Shown here: positions 1-9,075 of the stretch, one piece after another
Layout of the letters: each line of letters starts with the position of its first letter
How positions within the stretch are numbered: position 1 is the stretch's first letter
Assembly: GCF_018403185.1 (NCBI RefSeq)
Contig: NZ_BOSE01000013.1
Span: 1 to 64,000 of the forward strand
Direction of reading: 5' to 3'
Length of the DNA stretch: 64,000 nt
Origin: Paenibacillus montaniterrae
Lineage (GTDB): Bacteria; Bacillota; Bacilli; Paenibacillales; Paenibacillaceae
The notes under the pieces: generated by a model
Seen by the model: only the letters and a program-made list of their open reading frames with translations
The model's database searches: none
What the model was told of the DNA's origin: nothing
Program-made: the position numbers and the translations under genes

Positions 1-118
1 CAAGATGAGATTTCCCAACTAGTAAGACCCCTTGAAGACGACGAGGTTGATAGGCTGGGGGTGGAAGTGCAGCAATGCATGGAGCTGACCAGTACTAATC
101 GGTCGAGGGCTTATCCTA
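1..118 (+). rRNA. 23S ribosomal RNA, 3' end (partial)
   Basis: The first ~118 bases match the conserved 3' end of bacterial 23S rRNA, including the sarcin-ricin-distal tail around gaccagtactaatcggtcga (91-110). Just downstream, ccccacaaagt (125-135) and actttgcgggg (166-176) can pair, as expected for an rRNA processing stem. The exact mature 3' end is estimated. The gene starts before the window. No 5S rRNA sequence is visible between this end and the first tRNA at 306. Confidence 0.93.
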
Positions 119-305
119 AATGTACCCCACAAAGTGACGTCAAGTCTAGGAAGCATATTCCGAGTACTTTGCGGGGACCCCAGTAACCACTGGGTAAACA
201 AACATCGATCGCACGATGAATCAAGCTTTCATATCCAGTTTTGAGGGTGCAAGCCTTCTAGTTTACCGTTGATCTGTGAATGAGATCAAGGATGTTGGTT
301 GACGT

Positions 306-381
306 TCCCTGATAGCTCAGTCGGTAGAGCACTCGACTGTTAATCGAGTTGTCACAGGTTCGAGTCCTGTTCGGGGAGCCA
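306..381 (+). tRNA. tRNA-Asn (anticodon GTT)
   Basis: Full cloverleaf with acceptor stem tccctga/tcgggga, anticodon loop ctgttaa and encoded CCA. It is the first tRNA of the cluster behind the 23S gene and is probably transcribed with the rRNA operon. Confidence 0.97.
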
Positions 382-383
382 TT

Positions 384-459
384 GCTCTCATAGCTCAGTC
401 GGTAGAGTGCATCCATGGTAAGGATGAGGTCACCGGTTCGATCCCGGTTGAGAGCTCCA
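384..459 (+). tRNA. tRNA-Thr (anticodon GGT)
   Basis: Acceptor stem gctctca/tgagagc, anticodon stem catcc/ggatg with loop atggtaa, encoded CCA. Only 2 bases separate it from tRNA-Asn. Confidence 0.96.
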
Positions 460-493
460 TTTACAACATGGTTGGACAAGCAAATTTGTATGT

Positions 494-568
494 GGCCCGT
501 TGGTCAAGGGGTTAAGACACCTCCCTTTCACGGAGGTAACAGGGGTTCGAATCCCCTACGGGTCACCA
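494..568 (+). tRNA. tRNA-Glu (anticodon TTC)
   Basis: Acceptor stem ggcccgt/acgggtc, anticodon stem cctcc/ggagg with loop ctttcac, encoded CCA. Confidence 0.97.
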
Positions 569-619
569 AAATCCTTTTAATGATTATTCCAAAACCTTTT
601 CGGAGAAACTATCCCTTAT

Positions 620-695
620 GGAGGATTAGCTCAGCTGGGAGAGCATCTGCCTTACAAGCAGAGGGTCGGCGGTTCGATCCCGTCATCCTCCACCA
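620..695 (+). tRNA. tRNA-Val (anticodon TAC)
   Basis: Acceptor stem ggaggat/atcctcc, anticodon stem tctgc/gcaga with loop cttacaa, encoded CCA. Confidence 0.97.
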
Positions 696-705
696 TGCAG
701 ACTAA

Positions 706-780
706 TGGGGATTAGCCAAGCGGTAAGGCAACGGACTTTGACTCCGTCATTCCAAGGTTCGAATCCTTGATCCCCAGCCA
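706..780 (+). tRNA. tRNA-Gln (anticodon TTG)
   Basis: Acceptor stem tggggat/atcccca, anticodon stem acgga/tccgt with loop ctttgac, encoded CCA. Confidence 0.97.
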
Positions 781-794
781 TTTTTCTCTTATGA

Positions 795-870
795 GAGCCA
801 TTAGCTCAGTTGGTAGAGCACCTGACTTTTAATCAGGGTGTCGAAGGTTCGAGTCCTTCATGGCTCACCA
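795..870 (+). tRNA. tRNA-Lys (anticodon TTT)
   Basis: Acceptor stem gagccat/atggctc, anticodon stem cctga/tcagg with loop cttttaa, encoded CCA. Confidence 0.97.
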
Positions 871-885
871 GTTTTTTATTAAGAT

Positions 886-968
886 GCGCGTGTGGCGGAA
901 TTGGCAGACGCACTAGACTTAGGATCTAGCGGGCGACCGTGGGGGTTCAAGTCCCTCCACGCGCACCA
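886..968 (+). tRNA. tRNA-Leu (anticodon TAG)
   Basis: Class II tRNA with a variable arm: acceptor stem gcgcgtg/cacgcgc, anticodon stem ctaga/tctag with loop cttagga, encoded CCA. It is identical over all 83 bases to the three tandem copies at 8638-8965. It is the last tRNA of the rRNA-linked cluster. Confidence 0.97.
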
Positions 969-1006
969 GTTTTATTTCAAGCAACGAAATGATACATATA
1001 ACCTAC

Positions 1007-1042
1007 AAGTCCTTAGCCTTCGATGGCTAAGGACTTTTTTTT
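1007..1042 (+). terminator. Rho-independent terminator of the rRNA/tRNA operon
   Basis: A 12-bp perfect stem (aagtccttagcc with ggctaaggactt) and 6-base loop are followed by a run of T. It closes the 23S-tRNA transcription unit. Confidence 0.92.
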
Positions 1043-1175
1043 ATTTACTTTACTTATCGTTAAGATATTTGTTCATCATTCGTGTTGACATTTATAAATG
1101 CTGCTATATAATTTAACTATCCTTTTTTACAAATATGAGAAAAATTTTCATTACGTATATAAATATATTTATTTA

Positions 1176-1189
1176 TGTAAACGTTTTCT
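1176..1189 (+). promoter_or_regulatory. Possible catabolite-responsive element (cre)
   Basis: The sequence tgtaaacgttttct fits the CcpA consensus TGWAARCGYTWNCW except that the last base pair of the symmetric form is degenerate. It lies about 80 bases before a sugar-related two-component system, where carbon catabolite control would make sense. It is a pattern match only. Confidence 0.45.
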
Positions 1190-1268
1190 GTTTATTTATT
1201 ATTTATTCTTTTTTAATCCATGCCGAATACAAATTAAATGAAGAATAAAAATATGATGAGGGATAGCT

Positions 1269-2852
1269 ATGCTCAAACTGATGATAGTTGACGATGAGTT
1301 GTTAATGCGTATCGGAATTCGCTCCATGATCAATTGGGAGTGTTATGGCTTTCAAATTGCATCAGAAGCAGCAAATGGGAAAGAGGCTCTTGAAGCGGCA
1401 ATAAACGTTCAGCCGGATGTTATTATTACAGATATAAAAATGCCTGTAATGGATGGGTTGCAGCTTATCCGTGAAGCTTCAAATATATTACCGTCCTGCA
1501 AGTATGTAATCGTAAGCAATTTTGATGAATTTGGGTACGTAAAGGAAGCGTTGCGGCTCGGTGCAGTTGATTATTTAATTAAAAGCGAAATTACGCCTGA
1601 CACACTCATTGAGCTGCTTACAACGATTCGTTCAAAAAGTGAAGAACAACATACAGCGCTCTATCCTCCAATGCTGCAAGCAGATTTATCGCAAAGTCTT
1701 TCGCATTTGAAGGAAAGCTTCTTTAAAGACTTAATAAGCGGTTTATTAGACGAGAAGGATGCGATTGCGAAAAGCAAGCAATTACAGATCGCTGTTCGTT
1801 CAGAACGGTTGGCGATTATTAAATTACGGATCGATCAGTTCATTGCTGTAAGAAAAAAATATGTGGAAAAGGATGAACGATTGCTGCGCTTTTCAGTAGT
1901 AAATATATTGGAAGAAATTATTCCACGAAAATGGAGTAAAGAGATCGTTGTCGAAAGCTCCTCAGAGTATTTATTAATCATGAATATCCCCACAGATAAC
2001 AACGAAGCAACGGCTGCAGATATAAGCAAGCTATGCAGCAATATACAACGAACGATGAGAGACTTCATGAATATATCAATTTCAATTGGAATCAGCACCT
2101 TTGCAGATGGCTTTCGTGCTATAAGAAATGCATATCATGAAGCGGACAAGGCCATGCACCACAGCTTTTTTGCAGGCAGTGGACATATTTTGTTTTATCA
2201 GGACATTACAGAGAACAAGGCTAGTGAAGCTAATGCAGCTAACATCATGAATGAGATTCAGCTATCGTATGCATTCGACAGCAATAATAAAGAATTGCTA
2301 ACGGCTTGCTTTGAAAGCTTTCGCTTGGAGCTGCAGCAGAGGCAGGCTAATGAAAGGATGATTCGTGAGGCTTACATTCGTCTTACTGAACATATCAGCA
2401 CGCATTTGCCGGCAAGCTATCAGCAAAGCGCGGCTCTGCCCTATGAAGCGCTGTTTGCAGCAGAGACCTGGGATACTGTCCATCATATCGTGTTGGATTA
2501 TGCCCAAAAGTGTCTGCTTGCGGAATACAAAACGTCGGAGCAGCGCAGCTATACGGAATTAGCCGTAGATATGATTAACCGTTATTATGCAGAAAGTATT
2601 TCACTTCAAAGTGTAGCCAATCAAATTAACGTAAACCCTTCTTATCTTAGCCGGCTCTTCAAGCAGGAAACAGGGGAGAATTTTGTATCGTATTTGACCA
2701 GGGTTCGAATAGAGCGCGCTAAATCATTTCTCGAGAACAGTCAGTATAAAATATATGAGGTTGCCGATAAAGTCGGATATCATAACTACACGTATTTCAG
2801 CAAAATTTTTAAGAAAGTAGTCGGAGTCAGTCCAGAAGAGTACAGAGGCTAG
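1269..2852 (+). CDS. Response regulator, AraC type (YesN-like)
   Basis: A 527-residue two-component response regulator for a carbohydrate uptake operon. Residues 1-120 are a receiver domain with acidic Asp8/Asp9 and the phosphoacceptor Asp55 in the TDIKMP motif. The middle (about 130-410) resembles the poorly conserved, GGDEF-derived linker common in this family. Residues 425-527 carry a double helix-turn-helix of AraC type (SLQSVANQINVNPSYLSRLF, then the second helix around YEVADKVGYHNYTYFSKIF). The ATG at 1269 follows gaggg. It is 32 bases ahead of its kinase gene, so both are almost surely one operon, and the permease genes downstream are the likely targets. A possible cre site precedes it. 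Function is by family; the sugar is unknown. Confidence 0.93.
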   Translation: MLKLMIVDDELLMRIGIRSMINWECYGFQIASEAANGKEALEAAINVQPDVIITDIKMPVMDGLQLIREASNILPSCKYVIVSNFDEFGYVKEALRLGAVDYLIKSEITPDTLIELLTTIRSKSEEQHTALYPPMLQADLSQSLSHLKESFFKDLISGLLDEKDAIAKSKQLQIAVRSERLAIIKLRIDQFIAVRKKYVEKDERLLRFSVVNILEEIIPRKWSKEIVVESSSEYLLIMNIPTDNNEATAADISKLCSNIQRTMRDFMNISISIGISTFADGFRAIRNAYHEADKAMHHSFFAGSGHILFYQDITENKASEANAANIMNEIQLSYAFDSNNKELLTACFESFRLELQQRQANERMIREAYIRLTEHISTHLPASYQQSAALPYEALFAAETWDTVHHIVLDYAQKCLLAEYKTSEQRSYTELAVDMINRYYAESISLQSVANQINVNPSYLSRLFKQETGENFVSYLTRVRIERAKSFLENSQYKIYEVADKVGYHNYTYFSKIFKKVVGVSPEEYRG

Positions 2853-2884
2853 CGCTATTTACCATAACAATGGGAGAAATGTGG

Positions 2885-4666
2885 ATGGAGAATATAGTGA
2901 AGCGCAAGCGGTTTTCTTTTATAAGCATTAAAACGAAAATTTTAATCATTTGTTTAATCGTTGTTATTTTGCCGATATTCGTCATGACAGTTAACTCCTA
3001 TCTCTCTTCCCAGCGATTATTAGAGCAAAAATATACGGAGCTGCTCATGGACATTGCCAATCAAACGAATGTAAGGATTGATGAATATTTAAAGGAGATT
3101 GAAAAAATTTCGCTAGTAGCCAGCTTTGGAATGAATAGCGGCGTAAAGGTGGAGAAAGAGGACAATTACCCATTGCAAAACTATTTGCGCAATGACAATG
3201 AAGAAAATAAAAATGCAGCGTACGCGATGCTGATGAATTATATGATGATGAAGGATCGAGAGATTTCATTCTACGTCTACAATTTGAACGGCGGCAAGGA
3301 TCTATTTGTCGGCTCTGATCTTCCTTATGATTATAGCTATAATGCCAAGGAGGAAGAGTGGTTTAAGTTTTTCCAGGTGTCCAACAGCAAAATGATGACA
3401 TTGGATACGCATGTCGATCAGCAAACGATGAGCAAAAAGCTTGCCATTGCCCACGCCAGAAAAATATTGGATGTAGATAGCGGAACGGTGCTGGGGATTA
3501 TGGTTGTCCGAATTGATCTAGGTGTAATTGATGTCGTAAACAGCAGACTTCAGCAGGCTTTGCGTTCCCGCTTTACGATTGTTGATGAAGTGGACAATAT
3601 TATTTACAATTCCGATACTAGCTTGATTGGGCTAAAATTTTCATCGATTCGCCCTGATCATAACACGAATATTATTGTCGAAAGCTCGTTTGAGCGGCAG
3701 CGCTGGACCACATACCTTTATATGCCGATGAGCGAGCTGTCGGCGGAAGGCGATATTTTGCGCAATAATGTGTATGTATTGGCGCTTCTCATGCTGTTGT
3801 TTCTCGTTATTATTTCTGCGTTTTTATCCAATATGATGACAAGACCGATTAAAAAACTGATGAGTAATATCCTTCAAGTAGAAAAGGGGCAATTCGAACA
3901 AGTCGAGGATATCGCCTCGCGTGACGAAATCGGATTACTTTCCACACGCTTTAACCGAATGTCTCATGAATTGAAAAGATTGGTCACGCAAATTCAGCAG
4001 GAGGAAAAGGAAAAAGCGGCTGCGGAGATTCGAGCACTGCAATCTCAAATTAACCCCCATTTCCTTTATAATACATTAGGCTCTGTAAAATGGATTGCCT
4101 CGATGCAGCGCGCCGATGCTATTGTAGAAATTACAGAAGCATTAATCGCAATGCTGCGTTATGCAGCTCGTGCCGAGGGAGCGATGGTGTCTGTTAGAGA
4201 AGAGCTTGATAATTTGAAAAACTATATGACGATTCAGCAGGTCCGCTACTACAATCGGATTAGAATGGATGTAATGGCCGATGAAGAGCTGCTTGACCAG
4301 TCAATGCCCAAGCTGATTTTGCAGCCGCTTGTTGAAAATGCGATCTTTCATGGCCTTGCTGAAATCGAAGAGGATGGTGTCGTGACAATTCGTGTGGCAT
4401 GGGAAGCGAATAAGAGTGATGGATTTGTTATAGAGGTGCATGACAACGGAGTTGGGATGGATGAAGAGACGTATTTGCTAATAGAGGAGCTAATTTCAGG
4501 TGAGTCCAATTCTGGCAGCAGCATAGGCTTGTATAATGTGAAACGAAGAATCGAACTGCATTATGGCAGCAGATACGGCGTTGAATTTGAAAGTATCGAG
4601 GGTAAGGGCACTGCATTTCGAATTCATTTGCCAAGTGGAGAAAGAAGTAAAGGTGAAATAGTTTGA
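2885..4666 (+). CDS. Sensor histidine kinase (YesM-like)
   Basis: Membrane sensor kinase of about 593 residues, partner of the preceding YesN-like regulator. A transmembrane helix near residues 15-35 and another near 295-315 bracket an extracellular sensing domain of the CACHE kind. A HAMP segment follows (TRPIKKLMSNI...), then the His_kinase motif NPHFLYNTLGS with the phosphorylated His near residue 395, and an ATP-binding domain with N box LVENAIFHG and G1 box DNGVGMD. I chose ATG 2885 because gggag (2872-2876) sits 8 bases upstream; an in-frame ATG at 2870 has no ribosome-binding site. The YesM family senses sugars or sugar-loaded binding proteins at the outer face; the ligand here cannot be read from the sequence. 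Confidence 0.92.
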   Translation: MENIVKRKRFSFISIKTKILIICLIVVILPIFVMTVNSYLSSQRLLEQKYTELLMDIANQTNVRIDEYLKEIEKISLVASFGMNSGVKVEKEDNYPLQNYLRNDNEENKNAAYAMLMNYMMMKDREISFYVYNLNGGKDLFVGSDLPYDYSYNAKEEEWFKFFQVSNSKMMTLDTHVDQQTMSKKLAIAHARKILDVDSGTVLGIMVVRIDLGVIDVVNSRLQQALRSRFTIVDEVDNIIYNSDTSLIGLKFSSIRPDHNTNIIVESSFERQRWTTYLYMPMSELSAEGDILRNNVYVLALLMLLFLVIISAFLSNMMTRPIKKLMSNILQVEKGQFEQVEDIASRDEIGLLSTRFNRMSHELKRLVTQIQQEEKEKAAAEIRALQSQINPHFLYNTLGSVKWIASMQRADAIVEITEALIAMLRYAARAEGAMVSVREELDNLKNYMTIQQVRYYNRIRMDVMADEELLDQSMPKLILQPLVENAIFHGLAEIEEDGVVTIRVAWEANKSDGFVIEVHDNGVGMDEETYLLIEELISGESNSGSSIGLYNVKRRIELHYGSRYGVEFESIEGKGTAFRIHLPSGERSKGEIV

Positions 4667-4675
4667 TGATTAGAA

Positions 4676-4726
4676 GAGAGTGCTATTACCTGCTATATAG
4701 ATGAACAGGCATAGCCTCTTTTTTTA
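4676..4726 (+). terminator. Imperfect Rho-independent terminator after the kinase gene
   Basis: Paired blocks GAG/CTC, GCTAT/ATAGC and CCTG/CAGG with small bulges form a hairpin followed by eight T. It separates the two-component genes from the transporter genes, which are then likely to have their own promoter. Confidence 0.6.
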
Positions 4727-4905
4727 TTGTACTTTTTTATCAGCGAAGGGCATTATTTTTACTTTCATTTGGCGGATTTATATACCGGGTGAACATTTAT
4801 CAAAAAAGGACAATTAACTAGTCAATTGCGTTAATTTATTCAAGGAACAGTATTTCTTATAATGAAGTCGTGGCAAGCAAACCATTGATAAATAGGGGGA
4901 TTGAC

Positions 4906-6555
4906 ATGAATAAAAAGGGTATCGCAGTTTTGGTGACATTGATGATGGTTTTGTTGACAGCATGCTCAGGCAACGCAACTGGAACAGAAAATAAAACAAA
5001 TGCCAATGGAGACAAGCCAGCACAGGCCGTTAATGAGAATGGTGAAATTGACTATGCATTTGGAGCTTATGATGAAACGGTGACGATTCATACAGTTCGG
5101 GCGGAGTACTCCTCAGCACAGTTCCCGAGCGGCGACGACATGTCGAATAATGTGTGGACCCGAGCGTATAAAGAAAGATTAAATATTGAGGTTGTAACCG
5201 ACTGGGTTACGGATGAATATGACACTAAGCTCAATCTGGCGATTTCGTCAAATGAGCTGCCTGATGTCTTTCATGTAAATGCAACCCAATTGCAGCAATT
5301 GATTGATGCGGATATGATTATGGATTTGACAGAAATTTTCGACACGTATGCTTCAGATCGAGTAAAGGGATATATGGAAGCAGATACGGCCAGCTATGAA
5401 TCAGGCAAAAGAGATGGCAAGCTTTATGGCATTCCACAAATGCACTGGGGATTTATTGATCAGCCTGACTTTATCTGGATTCGCAACGATTGGAAGGAAG
5501 AGCTGGGGCTGGAAGACCCGAAAACGATGGATGATATTAAAAACATTGCGCTTAAGTTTAAAGAAGCATACGGCGGCTACGGCATTGCAGTTGATCAGAC
5601 CTTGGACTATTTGAATTTGCTCGCTATTGGCTGGGGAGCGCACCCTGATGTGTGGCTGCCAGGCGAGGATGGCAAGCTGGTATACGGCTCTGTGCAGCCA
5701 GAAATGAAGGATGCTTTGGCGGCATGGGCAGAATGGTTCAAGCTGGGCATCATCGATCCGGAGTTCCCGATTAAAGATTTCAGTGCGATGAATGCCGGTA
5801 TCGTATCCGGCAAGGCAGGCGTGCAGCCTTACTATCAATGGTGGGGCTACAATCCTGGCGTAGACACGGTAACGAATCAAGGCACAGATGCAGTATTCTA
5901 TCCATATTTAATTCCGACAGTAGATGGCGACATCGCTACCCAATCAGTCTTTTTTGCCAACGGAGCCTATACGGTCGTAAACAAAAAAGCTAAACATCCG
6001 GAGGCCGCAATTAAGCTGCTCAACTTCTATGCTTATATTTTGGATGAAGGTGCTGAAAATGAATCCGCCGAAACATTATCGGCAATGCTCGATAAAGATA
6101 TCGCCCATGTAACAGGTGCTTTCAAAATTATTAATCCAATGACGGATTATGAGCAATTTGAACGAGTGAGCGAAGCGCTGCAGACCAATGACACGAGCAA
6201 ATTTACAACGAGCGGCATGTGGCAGAAATATAATAACAGCGTTGAATTTATGAAAAATGGCACTCCTGCTGCAGTCGGTGATTATTTGCAGCAAGGATCG
6301 CCAAAGCCGGCATACGGGCAGGCAAAAACGATTCTCGACAACGAGCAATATATTAAAACGGCAATGTGGGGCGCGCCGCCTAAGGAGCTTGTTAAGTACG
6401 GCTCTACACTGGATGATATTTTAACGGAAGGATTTACGAAAATAATTATGGGCGCAGAGGACATTGATTATTTCGACGAGCTGGTGCAGAACTGGCATTT
6501 GGCTGGCGGAGAAGAAGCAACGGCAGCGGTTAATGCGATGTACGGTCAACAATAA
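4906..6555 (+). CDS. Sugar ABC transporter, substrate-binding lipoprotein (LplA/YtcQ type)
   Basis: Lipid-anchored substrate-binding protein of 549 residues. A lysine-rich N terminus, hydrophobic stretch and lipobox LLTAC place the lipidated Cys at residue 20. The long form (about 550 rather than 420 residues) is typical of the family-1 binding proteins that partner LplB/LplC permeases for oligosaccharides. ATG 4906 follows aggggga with good spacing; an in-frame GTG at 4870 would add 12 residues before a normal signal peptide and is less likely. It is followed by a hairpin at 6567-6592 and then two permease genes. No ATPase gene is present, so a shared MsmX-type ATPase encoded elsewhere must energise it (inference from family habit). 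Confidence 0.92.
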   Translation: MNKKGIAVLVTLMMVLLTACSGNATGTENKTNANGDKPAQAVNENGEIDYAFGAYDETVTIHTVRAEYSSAQFPSGDDMSNNVWTRAYKERLNIEVVTDWVTDEYDTKLNLAISSNELPDVFHVNATQLQQLIDADMIMDLTEIFDTYASDRVKGYMEADTASYESGKRDGKLYGIPQMHWGFIDQPDFIWIRNDWKEELGLEDPKTMDDIKNIALKFKEAYGGYGIAVDQTLDYLNLLAIGWGAHPDVWLPGEDGKLVYGSVQPEMKDALAAWAEWFKLGIIDPEFPIKDFSAMNAGIVSGKAGVQPYYQWWGYNPGVDTVTNQGTDAVFYPYLIPTVDGDIATQSVFFANGAYTVVNKKAKHPEAAIKLLNFYAYILDEGAENESAETLSAMLDKDIAHVTGAFKIINPMTDYEQFERVSEALQTNDTSKFTTSGMWQKYNNSVEFMKNGTPAAVGDYLQQGSPKPAYGQAKTILDNEQYIKTAMWGAPPKELVKYGSTLDDILTEGFTKIIMGAEDIDYFDELVQNWHLAGGEEATAAVNAMYGQQ

Positions 6556-6566
6556 GCCCAACGAGC

Positions 6567-6592
6567 AGGAAGCGGGTTGTCGCTCGCTTCCT
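6567..6592 (+). other. Intercistronic hairpin
   Basis: Perfect 8-bp stem (aggaagcg/cgcttcct) between the binding-protein gene and the first permease gene, without a strong T run. Such hairpins often protect the upstream message and give more binding protein than permease. That role is inferred. Confidence 0.5.
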
Positions 6593-6631
6593 TTGCTTTA
6601 ATTTACAAACGGAAAAACGGAGGAACAGAGC

Positions 6632-7522
6632 ATGTTAAAAAAACTGAAGCAACAAAAGGCGTTTCATTTGATGCTCATTCCAAGTATCGTTCTAGTGTTT
6701 ATTTATAGTTATTTGCCGCTATACGGAATGATAATTGCATTTCAAGATTACAATCCTGGACTTGGCTTCAGCTCGCCGTGGGTTGGCATGGAAAACTTTG
6801 AGCATGTATTTAGACAGCCCAACTTTATCCGAACCATATGGAACACTCTATATATGTCCTTCTTCAAATTAATTGGCGGTGTCGTTGTGCCTGTTATTTT
6901 CGCGCTGCTGCTCAATGAAGTAGGCAGAACGCTTATGAAGCGAACGTTTCAAACGCTCGTATATATCCCGAACTTTCTTTCGTGGGTCATTATGGCCGGA
7001 ATAATGGTAGATATTCTGAGCGCGGAAGGGATCGTCAATTCATTTTTAGGGCTGCTTGGCATGGAGCCGATTTCGTTTTTAGGTAATCCATCACTATTTC
7101 CGTGGACAATGATTATAAGCGATATTTGGAAGGGCTTCGGTTTTGGAACGGTTGTATATTTGGCAGCGCTGACAAGTATTGATCCCGGATTATATGAGGC
7201 CGCCTTAATTGATGGTGCGAAGCGCTGGAAGCAGACGATTTATATTACACTGCCGCTGCTTGCGCCAACGATCATTTTAATGACGGTTTTGGCGTTGGGC
7301 AATATTTTGAATGCCGGCTTTGATCAAATTTACAATTTGTACTCACCGGTTGTATACGAGACAGGAGATATTATCGATACGTATGTGTACCGGCTAGGAA
7401 TTCAACAAGCACAATATTCTGTAGGGGCAGCCGTTGGATTTTTCAAATCAATCGTATCCTGCATACTTGTCATTTTGTCTTATGTGCTTGCTTATCGTGT
7501 CGCTGGCTATCGTATCTTTTAA
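6632..7522 (+). CDS. Sugar ABC transporter permease (LplB/UgpA type)
   Basis: Integral membrane protein of 296 residues with about six transmembrane helices and the binding-protein-dependent permease motif EAALIDGAKRWKQ near residues 189-201, which docks the ATPase. N-terminal region PLYGMIIAFQDYNPG is characteristic of the LplB group. ATG 6632 has ggagg 9 bases upstream. It sits between the lipoprotein gene and the second permease (11 bases downstream) and forms one half of the heterodimeric channel. Confidence 0.93.
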   Translation: MLKKLKQQKAFHLMLIPSIVLVFIYSYLPLYGMIIAFQDYNPGLGFSSPWVGMENFEHVFRQPNFIRTIWNTLYMSFFKLIGGVVVPVIFALLLNEVGRTLMKRTFQTLVYIPNFLSWVIMAGIMVDILSAEGIVNSFLGLLGMEPISFLGNPSLFPWTMIISDIWKGFGFGTVVYLAALTSIDPGLYEAALIDGAKRWKQTIYITLPLLAPTIILMTVLALGNILNAGFDQIYNLYSPVVYETGDIIDTYVYRLGIQQAQYSVGAAVGFFKSIVSCILVILSYVLAYRVAGYRIF

Positions 7523-7533
7523 GGAGGATTGCT

Positions 7534-8424
7534 ATGATCCAAGACAAAAGCTTAGGGAGAAAGCTATTTAACATTCTCAATTTCTTAATATTATTGCTTA
7601 CATCGCTGTTATGTGTGCTGCCGTTCGTTAATTTGCTGGCTGTCTCCTTTAGCAGCAGCGCGGCAGTATCAGCGGGGGAGGTTGCATTTTTCCCAGTAGG
7701 CTTTAATACGAAGGCTTACGAATTTGCCCTGGAAGGCGGAGAGTTTTTTCGTTCCATGTGGATCTCGGTACAGCGTGTTATACTCGGCACACTGGTGAAT
7801 TTGGTTCTAATCGTGCTTACCGCATATCCGTTGTCCAAAACAAAAGATAAGGTGATGGGACGCGGCATCTATATGAGTTTCTTCGTGTTTACGATGCTAT
7901 TTAACGGCGGTTTAATTCCAACCTACTTAATTGTCGTAAAGACTGGGCTAATCGACTCTATCTGGTCGTTAATTTTACCAGGAGCTCTGCCCGTATTCAG
8001 CATGATTATTTTAATGAACTTTTTGCGCGGCTTGCCTGAAGAGATTGAAGAGTCTGCCACGATTGATGGTGCCGGACCGATGCAAATTTTGCTGCGGATT
8101 ATTTTGCCGCTATTAAAGCCGGCACTCGCTACAGTTGGTTTGTTCAGCATCGTAGGTCATTGGAATTCATGGTTTGACGGTATTATTTATATGAATGATA
8201 CAGCGAATTATCCTTTGCAAAGCTACCTTCAGACGCTGTTGCTAAGCTTTGAGCAAATTATGCAACGGGCAAGCAATGACTATAATCAATTGCTGGCAAT
8301 GATGAATGTGCGAACCGGCCGAGCTGCTCAAATGTTTTTAGGAGCAATTCCGATTTTGCTTATCTATCCGTTCTTGCAAAAATATTTTACAACAGGGCTT
8401 GTACTCGGAAGTGTCAAGGGCTAG
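7534..8424 (+). CDS. Sugar ABC transporter permease (LplC/YtcP type)
   Basis: Second permease of the transporter, 296 residues, about six transmembrane helices. The coupling motif is EESATIDGAGPMQI, and the C terminus ends in FTTGLVLGSVKG, typical for the LplC/YtcP group. A strong aaggagg precedes ATG 7534. It pairs with the upstream permease. It is close in type to the permease at 45641 of the second sugar operon, whose C terminus has the same GxxLGSVKG ending. Confidence 0.93.
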   Translation: MIQDKSLGRKLFNILNFLILLLTSLLCVLPFVNLLAVSFSSSAAVSAGEVAFFPVGFNTKAYEFALEGGEFFRSMWISVQRVILGTLVNLVLIVLTAYPLSKTKDKVMGRGIYMSFFVFTMLFNGGLIPTYLIVVKTGLIDSIWSLILPGALPVFSMIILMNFLRGLPEEIEESATIDGAGPMQILLRIILPLLKPALATVGLFSIVGHWNSWFDGIIYMNDTANYPLQSYLQTLLLSFEQIMQRASNDYNQLLAMMNVRTGRAAQMFLGAIPILLIYPFLQKYFTTGLVLGSVKG

Positions 8425-8583
8425 GGAAGCGGGATAGTCCAGCAAGCACTGAAGCATTGCAGGAAGGCGAATATTAGGAGAAGCAACAGGGAAGGAGCAA
8501 AGCATTCCGAAAAACGCAAGTTGAGGAGAGCTTTGCTCCAAGCGCTGCAGAAGAATAGGCTCAGATTTGATTTAATAATAGGC

Positions 8584-8612
8584 TTGACTTTTTAAAATGC
8601 ATCATGTATTCT
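8584..8612 (+). promoter_or_regulatory. Promoter of the tandem tRNA-Leu genes
   Basis: TTGACT (8584-8589), 17-base spacer and TATTCT (8607-8612), 26 bases before the first tRNA-Leu. Good match to a sigma-A promoter at the right place. Confidence 0.65.
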
Positions 8613-8637
8613 ATAAAGGTACTCAATTTTTTGGCGT

Positions 8638-8720
8638 GCGCGTGTGGCGGAATTGGCAGACGCACTAGACTTAGGATCTAGCGGGCGACCGTGGGGGTTC
8701 AAGTCCCTCCACGCGCACCA
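8638..8720 (+). tRNA. tRNA-Leu (anticodon TAG), tandem copy 1
   Basis: Identical to the tRNA-Leu at 886-968, including the variable arm and CCA. It is the first of three tandem copies with a repeat period of about 123 bases. Confidence 0.97.
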
Positions 8721-8760
8721 GTTATAAATTTGAGGACAAGCTAATCATGATTTGCAATGT

Positions 8761-8843
8761 GCGCGTGTGGCGGAATTGGCAGACGCACTAGACTTAGGAT
8801 CTAGCGGGCGACCGTGGGGGTTCAAGTCCCTCCACGCGCACCA
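8761..8843 (+). tRNA. tRNA-Leu (anticodon TAG), tandem copy 2
   Basis: Identical 83-base copy. The 40-base spacer after it is similar to the spacer after copy 1 (aaatttgag.ac.agct.aatcatgat), so gene and spacer were duplicated together. Confidence 0.97.
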
Positions 8844-8882
8844 GTTACAAATTTGAGAACAGCTTAATCATGATTGCAATAT

Positions 8883-8965
8883 GCGCGTGTGGCGGAATTG
8901 GCAGACGCACTAGACTTAGGATCTAGCGGGCGACCGTGGGGGTTCAAGTCCCTCCACGCGCACCA
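8883..8965 (+). tRNA. tRNA-Leu (anticodon TAG), tandem copy 3
   Basis: Identical 83-base copy, followed after 15 bases by the terminator of the array. Confidence 0.97.
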
Positions 8966-8980
8966 GTTACATAAATTCAA

Positions 8981-9008
8981 GTCATCAGTCGAACTGGTGG
9001 CTTTTTTT
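8981..9008 (+). terminator. Terminator of the tRNA-Leu array
   Basis: A 9-bp stem (gtcatcagt with actggtggc, two G-U pairs) with a tight loop, then seven T. Confidence 0.8.
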
Positions 9009-9075
9009 GCTATAGGGCGTAATGTTCAGTTATAATAGTGGTGATGAACATCATATAGTAAGGGAGAGAAAACGG

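Noticed and set aside
258..705. Open frames over the first tRNA genes on both strands
   Set aside because: They consist of translated tRNA sequence (for example GSNPLRV, NRDRTGDLI) and are not proteins.
5401..5880. Minus-strand open frame of 159 codons opposite the sugar lipoprotein gene
   Set aside because: Lies fully inside a well-supported gene, has no ribosome-binding site and no recognisable motif.
8494..8539. Hairpin ggagcaaagc/gctttgctcc after the second permease gene
   Set aside because: The 10-bp stem has a loop of about 26 bases and no T run, so I did not call it a terminator. It could matter for a Rho-dependent end.
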